DNA of 64,000 bases. Origin: Paraburkholderia hayleyella. GTDB lineage: Bacteria; Pseudomonadota; Gammaproteobacteria; Burkholderiales; Burkholderiaceae. The stretch covers positions 1,488,001-1,552,000 of the forward strand of contig NZ_QPES01000001.1 in NCBI RefSeq assembly GCF_009455685.1. The letters run 5' to 3'. The position numbers and the translations under genes were made by a program. Positions 54,453 to 63,634 of the stretch are shown piece by piece. Position 1 is the stretch's first letter; every line of letters starts with the position of its first letter. The notes under the pieces are model-generated. The model made no database searches. It saw only the letters and a list, made by a program, of their open reading frames with translations, and had not been told where the DNA came from.

Positions 54453-56432
54453 ATGGCTGAACAGCCCGATTTCTCCCGCCGTAAAACGCTCAAATTCCTC
54501 GCTGGCGCGCCGTTGCTGCCTTCATGGTTGCCTTCATTGTTACCACTAGGCGGCCTGGCCAGCAGCGCGGCGCTGGCCAGTTGCGGTGCTCATGACGTGA
54601 GCGCGGGCGCACCGCCCCAGCCGCTCGCGCAGTTTGTGTCGGCCTCGTTTGCCGGTATGGCCGCGCCCACGCTCGATGACCCGCAAGCGATGGCGCAAAC
54701 CACCGTGGCTTCAAGCCTCACGCTGCGTTTGAGCGATGGCAGCCAACGCGTGTGCCAACTGGCGTATCAGCCGTTCTTTGTCACCGGCGATGAGGCGCCC
54801 GATGGCCAGGGCGGCACGATCCTCACGGGCGGCTACTTCGATATCCATCAACAGCCGATCATCGACCGCTCGGTACCCGGCCAGGCGCGCCAGTTTTTTT
54901 CCGATTGCCCGGATGGCAGCTCGCTGCTGCGGCTGGAACACACCACGGTCAAAAGGGTCAGCGGCAACCCGGTATTCGCCGTGGTGCAGTTCGAATACGC
55001 CACACGCGATCAAAGCGCCGCCTCGGTGTATGGCCAGTTGCCGTCGCCGGTCGCGGTGCTGACGCTCGACCAGAATCCGGCCACGGGCGCGTTAAAACTG
55101 GTTGCTTATCGCAACGTCGATACCTCGGGCGCGCACGGCCTGTGGATTACCTGCGGCGCGAGCCTCTCGCCCTGGAACACGCATCTGTCCAGCGAGGAAT
55201 ACGAGCCGGACGCCAGCAGCATCGCCAGCAATAGCCAGTTCAAGGCGTTCAGCCGCAACCTGTTCGGTGACGAAACCACGGCGCGCCCTTATCACTACGG
55301 CCATCTGCCAGAAATCACGGTGAACCCGGATGGCTCGGGCCGCGTGACCAAGCATTATTGTCTCGGGCGGATTTCGCATGAACTGGTGCAGGTGATGCCC
55401 GACCAGCGCACGGTCCTGATGGGCGACGATGCGACCAATGGCGGGTTGTTCATGTTTATCGCCGATCGGCCTGCTGATCTGTCGACGGGCACGCTATATG
55501 TCGCGCGCTGGCAGCAGCAGTCATCCGCCGGGGCCGGGTCCGCGCGTCTGGCATGGCTTCGCCTGGGCCACGCGAGCAGCGCCGAAATCGAAGCGCTGGC
55601 CGACCGGCTGAACTTTGCCGACATCATGGACCTCGCGCTCAAGGAACCCACCGAGCCAGGCTTCACGAAGATTCACTTCAACGGCACCTTCAACTGGATT
55701 CGCCTCAAGCCTGGCATGACCCAGGCGGCGGCGTTTCTGGAGACACACCGTTACGCCGCGCTGGCGGGCGGCAGCATGGGCTTCACCAAGCTCGAAGGCA
55801 CGACGCTCAACGTGCGCGACAAGGTGTTGTATTCAGCGATGTCGCGCATCGAGAAATCCATGGTGCGCGGCCATCCGGCATCGAGCGACGTGGCGCTGGA
55901 GCGGGCGATCAGCGCGGGTGCGGTGTATGCGCTGAACCTGGGCGAGGGCCAGCGCGACACGGAGGGCGCGGCCATCGACAGCGCCTGGGTGCCGCTCGAC
56001 ATGAGCGCGCCCGCAGCGCTGGTGGGCGAGGACCTGGCGGTGGCCGACGCGCTGGGCAATCTGGCAAACCCGGAGCGGATCGCCAACCCCGATAACCTGA
56101 AGTTTTCGGAGAAGCTGCGCACGCTTTTTATCGGCGAAGACAGCAGTGCTCACGTGAACAATTTTCTCTGGGCCTATAACGTCGAGACGAAGACGCTCAC
56201 ACGCGTGCTGTCGTGCCCGGCGGGCGCGGAATCGACGGGGCTGCATGCGGTGGATGAGCTCAACGGCTGGACTTACGTGATGAGCAACTTCCAGCACGTG
56301 GGCGACTGGGAAAGCCCGTTGCATGACAAGGTCAAGGCAACGCTCGATCCGCTGGTGCGCGCGCGTTATAAAGACCGCTTTGGCGCGGCGGTGGGGTATC
56401 TGACGGCGGAACCGGTGGGGCTCAGGCTGTAG
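54453..56432 (+). CDS. PhoX-like (DUF839) secreted protein, Tat signal
   Basis: 659 aa. A twin-Arg signal (SRRKTLKFLAGAPLLPSW) is followed by a large beta-propeller-like domain of the PhoX/DUF839 family (YFDIHQQPIIDRS, SLSPWNTHLSSEEYEPDASS, LGRISHELVQVMPDQRTVLM, GAESTGLHAVDELNGWTYVM). PhoX enzymes are periplasmic Ca/Fe alkaline phosphatases exported folded. Many DUF839 proteins are untested, and whether all metal ligands are present cannot be confirmed by eye. GC-rich, so resident, and lying between AT-rich genes 4 and 5. Confidence 0.8.
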   Translation: MAEQPDFSRRKTLKFLAGAPLLPSWLPSLLPLGGLASSAALASCGAHDVSAGAPPQPLAQFVSASFAGMAAPTLDDPQAMAQTTVASSLTLRLSDGSQRVCQLAYQPFFVTGDEAPDGQGGTILTGGYFDIHQQPIIDRSVPGQARQFFSDCPDGSSLLRLEHTTVKRVSGNPVFAVVQFEYATRDQSAASVYGQLPSPVAVLTLDQNPATGALKLVAYRNVDTSGAHGLWITCGASLSPWNTHLSSEEYEPDASSIASNSQFKAFSRNLFGDETTARPYHYGHLPEITVNPDGSGRVTKHYCLGRISHELVQVMPDQRTVLMGDDATNGGLFMFIADRPADLSTGTLYVARWQQQSSAGAGSARLAWLRLGHASSAEIEALADRLNFADIMDLALKEPTEPGFTKIHFNGTFNWIRLKPGMTQAAAFLETHRYAALAGGSMGFTKLEGTTLNVRDKVLYSAMSRIEKSMVRGHPASSDVALERAISAGAVYALNLGEGQRDTEGAAIDSAWVPLDMSAPAALVGEDLAVADALGNLANPERIANPDNLKFSEKLRTLFIGEDSSAHVNNFLWAYNVETKTLTRVLSCPAGAESTGLHAVDELNGWTYVMSNFQHVGDWESPLHDKVKATLDPLVRARYKDRFGAAVGYLTAEPVGLRL

Positions 56433-56468
56433 AGGCGCGGTATTCGGTTCGGGTGCGATGCAGGAAAG

Positions 56469-56527
56469 GGCGAGCGGGCCGTTACGGCCCGCTCGCCGTG
56501 GGGCGCAAGCCCCTGGGATGGTTTTTT
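56469..56527 (+). terminator. strong stem-loop terminator after the PhoX-like gene
   Basis: A perfect 12-bp GC stem GGCGAGCGGGCC-GTTAC-GGCCCGCTCGCC (56469-56497), then a small GGGG/CCCC stem and a run of six T at 56522-56527. It lies between the convergent PhoX-like gene and TM-hairpin gene 5. Confidence 0.65.
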
Positions 56528-56540
56528 GCTCTGCGCGGGT

Positions 56541-57185
56541 TTAGGCAAACGGATTGGGGTCGTTCACCGTGTCGTTATTGACGCCAGGAGCAACGGGCGG
56601 AATTTCATTGTTGTTTACATCATTAATCTGAATTTGAATTTGAATGTTATTTTCATCATTGTCCTGAATTTTATCGCCATTGATATTCATATTTTCATAT
56701 TTTATATTTTTATCATCCTGGAGGAGTTTTTCGTGATCTCTTTGGGGATTTTTATAACTGTTAATACGATTACTCAAGGCTTTGATGCCTATACCGATAG
56801 CGGCTCCAGTAACAGCACCCACTGCAACGCCAATTAGGATGTTCTTGACCGCATGGCCGGTTAGGCAAATTTCAGTGTCAGCTTCAGAGGATGAATTTAA
56901 ACTGATGGATGATGTGTTCGTGAAATGGTCAACCGCATCTACTCCTCTCGAAGGATCATGACTGGCTTTGCAGCGTTCTGTTAGTTCGTCCATTGACACG
57001 GAAAATAAGCCTGCAAGACCACCAAAAACTACACCGCTAATGAACCCAAACATGCCCCCTAGAGCATAACCCAAGGACCTTCCTTCTTGCGCGGGAGTCA
57101 TGCATGAATATTTATTTTGTTTTTGGTCATTATTTTGTTTGGGGGAAAAGCAGCTTGTGGTAGAACGTGCAATTGGATTCGTCAT
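56541..57185 (-). CDS. AT-rich TM-hairpin protein 5, glycine-zipper helices (candidate T3SS effector)
   Basis: 214 aa, not recognised. A short polar N-terminus (37 residues, Ser/Asn/Lys-rich) is followed by TM1 at about 38-63 with Gly-x3-Gly patterning (GGMFGFISGVVFGGLAGLF). A ~50-residue loop has Cys72 and Cys107. TM2 is about 115-137 (ILIGVAVGAVTGAAIGIGIK). The long Asn/Asp/Ile-rich C-tail includes IQIQIQINDVNNNE. Glycine-zipper helices resemble chlamydial Inc and SPI-2 SseF/SseG membrane segments. Leader shares two sequence blocks with gene 6. Only a weak own promoter (GTAATC-N14-GTCAC, 57246-57270) exists, so read-through from gene 6 is likely. Confidence 0.68.
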   Translation of the reverse strand: MTNPIARSTTSCFSPKQNNDQKQNKYSCMTPAQEGRSLGYALGGMFGFISGVVFGGLAGLFSVSMDELTERCKASHDPSRGVDAVDHFTNTSSISLNSSSEADTEICLTGHAVKNILIGVAVGAVTGAAIGIGIKALSNRINSYKNPQRDHEKLLQDDKNIKYENMNINGDKIQDNDENNIQIQIQINDVNNNEIPPVAPGVNNDTVNDPNPFA

Positions 57186-57250
57186 GTTAGCTCGCTTTTA
57201 TGGTTGAGTGCTGGTTAATTAAATAAAAAATATCCGCACTTTAGGGTGAC

Positions 57251-57313
57251 GGGATGGATTTTTTGATTACATCAGCTACTGCGCATCAATATTTTTCGGC
57301 AAATGGCTTTGCC
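57251..57313 (-). promoter_or_regulatory. leader blocks conserved with TM-hairpin gene 6
   Basis: On the minus strand GGCAAAGCCATTT (57313-57301) and ATCCATCCC (57259-57251) match GGCACAGCCATTT (58103-58091) and ATCCATCCC (58050-58042) upstream of gene 6. Spacing is nearly identical (50 versus 49 nt between the plus-strand block starts). Shared ancestry or a shared binding site is likely. Confidence 0.55.
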
Positions 57314-57411
57314 AGTCGTATGCAAGACAAAAAAGACAAAAGACGCTGGTTCAGAAGCCCGGCATGCAGCATGAACGATGGGTACCAGCGGCTTTACATA
57401 GTTGAATAAAT

Positions 57412-57987
57412 TTACTGACTGTCTACGGAATGAAGCGTTAAATTTTTATTTTCTTCTAGCAACGGGATTGTTTCATTTATATCCAGTGCAACGTGACCGT
57501 CCCGATTGCTTGAGCGATCATGGCTAATAGGGTTGGAATGATTGTTTTGAGGAATCTCATTTGAAGCTTTGGTAAATCGTTTATACGCGTGATATCCCAA
57601 ATATACCGTTGCGGATAGAGTGGCGCCAGCTCCTATAAGCGTAAACATGATGTTGTCTGTTTCTGTACTGATTTTTTCACAAATTGATGTGTCAAAAGCA
57701 GGAGCGCTATTCGATGAATGAGAATAAGCGCTCGCCCGATGGTTACATTCAGATGGACTCATTATCGCCTGCGCTATCGTTCCAGCCAATACTCCGATTA
57801 TCCCGCCGCCCCATGCGCCCGCACCGGTCCAAATCGCAATGCCACGTAAAGAGATGCCGTCGGTGGAAACCTGTTTGGCTTGTTTGCCATTAACGATGCC
57901 CGTGTTTTCGTCAACGATGCCAGCATGATGGCTTGATGTGGCTTGACTAGATTGCGTGGGTTTTGTCGCAACGTTATGTGATGTCAT
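57412..57987 (-). CDS. AT-rich TM-hairpin protein 6, glycine-rich helices (candidate T3SS effector)
   Basis: 191 aa, not recognised. The N-terminal ~48 residues are Ser/Thr/His/Gln-rich (MTSHNVATKPTQSSQATSSH). TM1 is about 49-76 (GAGAWGGGIIGVLAGTIAQA). A 36-residue loop has Cys81 and Cys103. TM2 is about 113-133 (MFTLIGAGATLSATVYLGYH). The polar C-tail has two LLEEN/LTLH-type segments. It is the nearest look-alike of hairpin protein 5 in layout and leader. A perfect hrp-box-like promoter is 194 nt upstream and another 417 nt upstream. Location in a host membrane after T3SS delivery is the working guess. Confidence 0.68.
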   Translation of the reverse strand: MTSHNVATKPTQSSQATSSHHAGIVDENTGIVNGKQAKQVSTDGISLRGIAIWTGAGAWGGGIIGVLAGTIAQAIMSPSECNHRASAYSHSSNSAPAFDTSICEKISTETDNIMFTLIGAGATLSATVYLGYHAYKRFTKASNEIPQNNHSNPISHDRSSNRDGHVALDINETIPLLEENKNLTLHSVDSQ

Positions 57988-58180
57988 GGTATCAAACTAT
58001 TTTTAAAGGTTAATGTTAAGGTATGTGTCTTTCCTGGCAATGGGATGGATTTATAGCTCCATTGCTTGACACATAAAATTTTCCAGAAGAAAATGGCTGT
58101 GCCAATAAAATTTAATTGGGCCGCCAGCCTGTTTGATCGCCAGATTCTATTTCGACTATAAAAATAATCTTGCCGGCTTG

Positions 58181-58205
58181 GTAACCGGGGAAATTATTTG
58201 GTTCC
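58181..58205 (-). promoter_or_regulatory. hrp-box-like ECF promoter for TM-hairpin genes 6 and 5
   Basis: Minus strand: GGAACC (58205-58200), 14 nt, GTTAC (58185-58181) followed by CAA. It faces the gene starting at 57987, and 56541-57185 lies downstream in the same direction. Confidence 0.78.
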
Positions 58206-58358
58206 AGCGTCCGGGTTATACAGACAGTCGCCCGCGAGGGCGCGCTTTAATATGATTGAAACCGGCTGGCTCTGAATATCTATGGCTCAATTTTGCCGAT
58301 TAATGATTGCGGCAATAAACATGAAAAATGAACCAGAGAACCAGGCTAGCCGCCCTGT

Positions 58359-58400
58359 ACAGTAAAAATATTCGTGACAACAGTAAAAATATTCGTGACA
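58359..58400 (+). repeat. 21-bp perfect tandem duplication
   Basis: ACAGTAAAAATATTCGTGACA occurs at 58359-58379 and again at 58380-58400, immediately downstream (minus strand sense) of the distal promoter at 58404. Its position just past the -10 puts it at or near the transcription start. Confidence 0.9.
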
Positions 58401-58403
58401 TTG

Positions 58404-58428
58404 GTAACCGGCTTAATTGTTTCGTTCC
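58404..58428 (-). promoter_or_regulatory. second, distal hrp-box-like ECF promoter
   Basis: Minus strand: GGAACG (58428-58423), 14 nt, GTTAC (58408-58404) followed by CAA. No gene lies between it and the proximal copy at 58205, so it either gives a longer transcript, a small RNA, or is left over from a deleted gene. Confidence 0.65.
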
Positions 58429-58530
58429 ATCGTTTGCCGCGCAATGATGCGCAAGAAGCGTAAAACGGCCCGGTGCCCTCCGTTTTAATGTTGAGGCGTG
58501 TACCTCGCGCCAGGCGGCCATAGCCCGCTT

Positions 58531-59610
58531 CTAGCTGTCATCCCCCTGCGCCTGGCCGCCCGCCTCACGCTGAAATTCCCGCGGCGAGACGCCAAACTTC
58601 GCACGAAAATCCCGCGAAAAATGCGCGCCATCGGCAAAGCCGCAATCGAGCGCGATTTGCGTGATCTGCGTAATCCCCGATGGGTTGTTTAACAGCAGCC
58701 AGCGGCCGTATTCGAGCCGCAGCGAACGCAAGAACGCCATGGGCGATACCCCCAGCGCTTCACGAAAAGCCCGCTCAAGCTGGCGTCGGCCCACACCGAC
58801 ATAGCGCGCGATAGCGTCCAGCGTCGGCGGGTTGTCGATGCGCTGCTCGATGAAATGCGCCGCCTGGCGCACGCGGATGTCCTTGATTTGCGTCAGGTCG
58901 GCGTAGAAGTGCGCTTGCGGCAGCTTCGCCGGCCGGATGCCTTGCAGCATCATGTGCCGCACCACCTGCTGCGCTTCGGCGCGGCCGCAATGACGCGTCA
59001 CCAGATACAGCCCGAGATCGATCGCGGCGGTCGATCCGGCGCAGGTAATCACATCCCCTTCATCGACGAACAGATGGTCCACCACCGCGCGGGCTTCCGG
59101 ATAACGCGCGCGAAACGCATCCAGCACGTTCCAGTGGATGCACACCGCGCGCTTGCCGATCAGCCCGGCTTGCGCCAGCACAAAGGTGCCGGTGCAAATG
59201 CCCAGCATCCGCACGTGGTGCGCGCTGGCTTCGCGCAGCCAGTCGCGCAAGGGCGGCGCGAGGTAGGTGTTGGGGTAATCGTTGCCACCGCATACCGCGA
59301 TGTAATCGAACTGCGCGAACTGCGCCGGGTCGTCGGGCAGGGCGCTATCGACGCTCAACGTGGCGCCCGCGCTCGATGTGCGCGGCAGGCCATCCATGCT
59401 CATCACGCGCCAGCGGGTGTGAATCTGGCGGCTGCGGCCGCCGTGGTCCGCCGCTAGCCGCAGCACATCCAGCAGCCCCGCGAAGGCCGCGAGGGTGAAC
59501 TGGTGCAACAGAATAAAACCGACAGACAGCACAGGCTTCAGGTTTTTAGGGATAACCTCTAAGGCTGATGGAGTAAGGGTTTTGGCGGGGGTAGGGGGTG
59601 TTGGCGACAT
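58531..59610 (-). CDS. GlxA-type AraC-family transcription regulator
   Basis: 359 aa from the ATG at 59610 (MSPTPPTPAKTLTPSALEVI); the frame is open to 60054 but that part overlaps the divergent gene. The N-terminal DJ-1/PfpI-like domain (FDYIAVCGGNDYPNTYLAPP, MLGICTGTFVLAQAGLIGKR) precedes an AraC HTH pair (LDAIARYVGVGRRQLERAFR, ITQIALDCGFADGAHFSRDF). GlxA-type regulators often govern uptake of amino-acid derivatives and betaines. It is divergent from the ABC transporter operon, so that operon is the likely target. Confidence 0.85.
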   Translation of the reverse strand: MSPTPPTPAKTLTPSALEVIPKNLKPVLSVGFILLHQFTLAAFAGLLDVLRLAADHGGRSRQIHTRWRVMSMDGLPRTSSAGATLSVDSALPDDPAQFAQFDYIAVCGGNDYPNTYLAPPLRDWLREASAHHVRMLGICTGTFVLAQAGLIGKRAVCIHWNVLDAFRARYPEARAVVDHLFVDEGDVITCAGSTAAIDLGLYLVTRHCGRAEAQQVVRHMMLQGIRPAKLPQAHFYADLTQIKDIRVRQAAHFIEQRIDNPPTLDAIARYVGVGRRQLERAFREALGVSPMAFLRSLRLEYGRWLLLNNPSGITQITQIALDCGFADGAHFSRDFRAKFGVSPREFQREAGGQAQGDDS

Positions 59611-59718
59611 GACGCAATTATTCAATTTTTTGACCGTGACTTGCAAGCCTGGCGCGCGCCGCGGCGCGCAAGATGCGGGGGTGCTCACGATTTGAGCCAC
59701 TTCTATCAGGGGGAAGAC

Positions 59719-60795
59719 ATGAAGCTCGGAGACCGCAATACGAAGCGCAGCATGAAGCGCAACACGATCACGGCCGCCATCGCGCTGGCGGGCACGCTGG
59801 CTGCGTTGAGCGCCCACGCCCAGACGCCACGTCTGACGGTTGCCATGTACGGCGGCAACTGGGGCGATGCGTTTCGCAGTTGCGTGGCCGAGCCTTTCAC
59901 CCGCGCCACCGGCATTGCCGTGACGCCCGAGCTGGGCACTTCCACCACGACGCTGGCCAAGCTGCAACAGCAAAAAGCCGCGCCCAGTGTCGATGTGGCG
60001 TGGATGGACGGTGGCATCAGTGAGCTGGCGTTCCAGGCCGGGGTGCTCGATCACCTCGATGCCACAGCGATTCCCAATCTGAAGAACCTGATCCCGAAAG
60101 CGCTGTACCGCAGCGGCACGACCACGTATGCGGCGGGGTCGGGCTACTACTCACTGGGCCTGACCTACAGCACCCGCTCGGTCAAGCCTGCACCCACTAG
60201 CTGGAAAGACCTGTGGAACCCCGCCTACGCTGGCGCGGTGACGCTGCCGTCGCCGGCCAATTCCGCAGGCGTGCCGTTTGTCGTGTTCCTCGCCCAGGTG
60301 TGGGGCGTCAACCCCGCCAGCCTCGAACCGGTCTACGCCAAGCTGGCCGCGCTCGATACCGCGCTGTTCTTCGATAGCTCGGGCGCGGCTTCCAATGCGT
60401 TCCAGAGCGGCGAAGCCGTGATCGGCGCGCATTTCAACGTCGGCGCGTGGGATTTGATCGACAAGGGCGTGCCGCTTGGCTTCGTGGTGCCGAAGGAAGG
60501 CGCCTGGGCTACCGACGCCCGGCTGCATCTGGTCAAGGGCTCGCGCAACAAGGCGGCAGCGGAGAAGTTCATCAACTCGGCGCTGACTCCGGCGGCCGCG
60601 ACCTGTCTGGCCGCGAAACTCTATCTCGGGCCAGCCGTGGCGGGGGTGAGCGTGCCCGCTGACGTGGCGCGCAAGCTGCCCTGGGGCGCGAACGGCTCGG
60701 TGGACAGCCTGAAGCTGTTCGACTGGAGCGCGATCAATGCACGCCGCGCGGAAATCACCTCTGCGTGGAACCGCCAAGTGGCTAACAAGCGTTGA
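59719..60795 (+). CDS. periplasmic substrate-binding protein of a PotABCD-type ABC transporter
   Basis: 358 aa from the ATG at 59719 (AGGGGGAAG ribosome site). The signal peptide is MKRNTITAAIALAGTLAALS followed by AHA, so the ATG at 59752 is an alternative start. The PotD/AfuA-like class shows as LTVAMYGGNWGDAFRSCVAE, PSVDVAWMDGGISELAFQAG and YTYSTRSVKPAP-like LTYSTRSVKPAPTSWKDLWN. It captures a small solute, with polyamine, opine or amino-acid derivative types all in the family. First gene of a four-gene operon ending in a proline-racemase-family enzyme. Confidence 0.85.
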   Translation: MKLGDRNTKRSMKRNTITAAIALAGTLAALSAHAQTPRLTVAMYGGNWGDAFRSCVAEPFTRATGIAVTPELGTSTTTLAKLQQQKAAPSVDVAWMDGGISELAFQAGVLDHLDATAIPNLKNLIPKALYRSGTTTYAAGSGYYSLGLTYSTRSVKPAPTSWKDLWNPAYAGAVTLPSPANSAGVPFVVFLAQVWGVNPASLEPVYAKLAALDTALFFDSSGAASNAFQSGEAVIGAHFNVGAWDLIDKGVPLGFVVPKEGAWATDARLHLVKGSRNKAAAEKFINSALTPAAATCLAAKLYLGPAVAGVSVPADVARKLPWGANGSVDSLKLFDWSAINARRAEITSAWNRQVANKR

Positions 60796-60809
60796 ACCGG
60801 ACTCTAGCG

Positions 60810-61924
<1,115 letters not shown>

Positions 61925-61928
<4 letters not shown>

Positions 61929-62767
61929 AACCGGCCACGCTCACCCCGTTGCTGATGCTCGCCGCGCCGCTGGCGTTTTTCGCCGCGTTCTTTGTCGCAC
62001 CCCTCGCGGTGGTGCTGCTGGCGAGTTTGACGCGTCCCGATACGGCGGGTTTATCGCTGGTGAACTACCTGCACGTGCTGGCCGACCAGTATCACTGGGA
62101 CGTGATTCTCGTCACGTTTCGCCTCGCCTGCCTGAGTACCGTGGTGTGTCTCGTGCTGGGCTATCCGCTCGCCTGGTATCTGGTGCGCATCGTGCGCTGG
62201 GCCGCCTGGCGGCGCGTGTGCGTGATCTTGCTGGTGGTGCCGATGCTGACCAGCAATATCGTGCGCTCGTTCGGCTGGATGATCCTGCTGGGCCGCAATG
62301 GCCTCGTGAACCAGACGCTGCTCGCCAGCGGCGCGGTGGAGAAGCCCGTGCGTTTTCTCGGCACCGAGCTGGGGATTCTGATCGGCATGGTCTATGTGCT
62401 GCTGCCCTTCGTGGTGCTGGCGGTGGGCAATGCGCTGGCGCAGGTCGATCCGGCCGTCGAACAGGCCTCGGCCGATCTCGGCGCGAGCCCCGCCGCCACC
62501 TTCCGCCACGTCACCTTGCCGTTGACGCTGCCCGGCGTGGTGGCGGGTTCGATCATGGTGTTCACGCTGGCGGTGAGCGCCTACGTGACCCCGGCGCTGC
62601 TCTCCGGAGGACGGGTCACGGTGCTGTCGATGCTGATCTTCCAGCAGTACAGCACGACGTTCGATTTCAACTATGGCGGCGCACTGAGCATCGTGCTGCT
62701 GCTGTTCACCCTGGCCATGGTCGCCCTGGCGGGCCGGGTCGGAGAGCTTCGCGGAGGAACACGATGA
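61925..62767 (+). CDS. ABC transporter permease, PotB-like
   Basis: 280 aa with six hydrophobic helices. The BPD_transp_1 EAA-type loop reads VEQASADLGASPAATFRHVT. The start MKPATLTPLLMLAAPLAFFA overlaps the ATPase stop (ATGA), and its stop overlaps the next permease. It forms half of the membrane channel. Confidence 0.92.
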
Positions 62768-63552
62768 TCGCGCGCCTGTCGCTTCGTCTGGTGTCATGGC
62801 TGGTGCTGGGCTATGTGGTGCTGCCACTGGGGGTGATTCTGGGCAGCTCGCTGACTGCCACCGAGTTCCTCGCCTTCCCGCCGCAAGGCTGGAGCCTGCA
62901 CTGGTACCACGTGATGCTGGCCGACCCGAGTTACGTTTCGGCCTTCACCACCAGCACGTTGCTGGCGCTCGCGGCCACGGCGGCGGCGCTGGTGCTGACC
63001 GTTCCCGCCGCGCTGGCGCTGGCGCGCTATCCGTTTCCGGGCAAGCGTGCGCTGAGTGCGCTGCTGATGGCGCCGCTGGTGCTGCCGCATATCGTGCTGG
63101 GCGCGGCGCTGCTGCAGTTCGGCGGCTACTTTGGCCTGACCCGCAGTTTTACTTCGCTACTGATCGGACATGCGGTGATCGTCGCGCCCTTCGTGCTGCG
63201 CTCGGCGCTGTCGATGATGACGCCCGAGCAGCGCGCTCTCGAAGAAGCCTCCGCCGATCTCGGCGCCAACCCGTGGACGACGTTTTTCCTCGTGGTGTTG
63301 CCCCGTATCCGGCCTGGCATCGTGACGGGCTCGATCTTCGCCTTCATCTCGTCCTGGATCAACGTCGAGCTGTCGATCTTCAACACCACCGCCAGCCTCA
63401 ACACGATCCCCGTGAAGCTTTTCAACTACGTGCAGTACACGATCGATCCGACCATCGCCGCGGTATCCGGCGCGACCATTCTGGTGGCGGTGGTGGCGAT
63501 CACGATTCTTGATTTGACGGTCGGTCTCGACATGCTGTCCGAGCGTCAATGA
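62764..63552 (+). CDS. ABC transporter permease, PotC-like
   Basis: 262 aa from the ATG at 62764 (MIARLSLRLVSWLVLGYVVL), again an ATGA overlap. The frame is open upstream to 61798, but that part is only the shifted reading of the previous genes. The EAA loop LEEASADLGANPWTTFFLVV and six TM helices fit. Second half of the channel. Confidence 0.91.
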   Translation: MIARLSLRLVSWLVLGYVVLPLGVILGSSLTATEFLAFPPQGWSLHWYHVMLADPSYVSAFTTSTLLALAATAAALVLTVPAALALARYPFPGKRALSALLMAPLVLPHIVLGAALLQFGGYFGLTRSFTSLLIGHAVIVAPFVLRSALSMMTPEQRALEEASADLGANPWTTFFLVVLPRIRPGIVTGSIFAFISSWINVELSIFNTTASLNTIPVKLFNYVQYTIDPTIAAVSGATILVAVVAITILDLTVGLDMLSERQ

Positions 63553-63634
63553 GCTCATCCCTTCATCCGTTCATCCCTTTATCCGTTCATCCATTCGTGA
63601 AGTCGCATTCACTTTCCAGCGAGGAGTTGTAATC

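Larger units (their letters stand above)
57988..58530. other. 543-bp AT-rich non-coding region with two promoters and a tandem repeat
   Basis: No supported gene. It holds two leftward hrp-box-like promoters (58181-58205, 58404-58428), the conserved leader blocks (58042-58050, 58091-58103) and a duplicated 21-bp unit (58359-58400). The stretch between the two promoters might be the remnant of a lost hairpin gene or encode a small RNA; no convincing ORF is present. Confidence 0.6.

Noticed and set aside
58300..58521. 73-residue leftward frame with a hydrophobic end
   Set aside because: It begins upstream of both promoters and spans the 21-bp duplication; no ribosome site or family resemblance.
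59611..60054. N-terminal extension of the GlxA-type regulator
   Set aside because: It overlaps the divergent substrate-binding protein gene and contains no domain; the ATG at 59610 fits the family.
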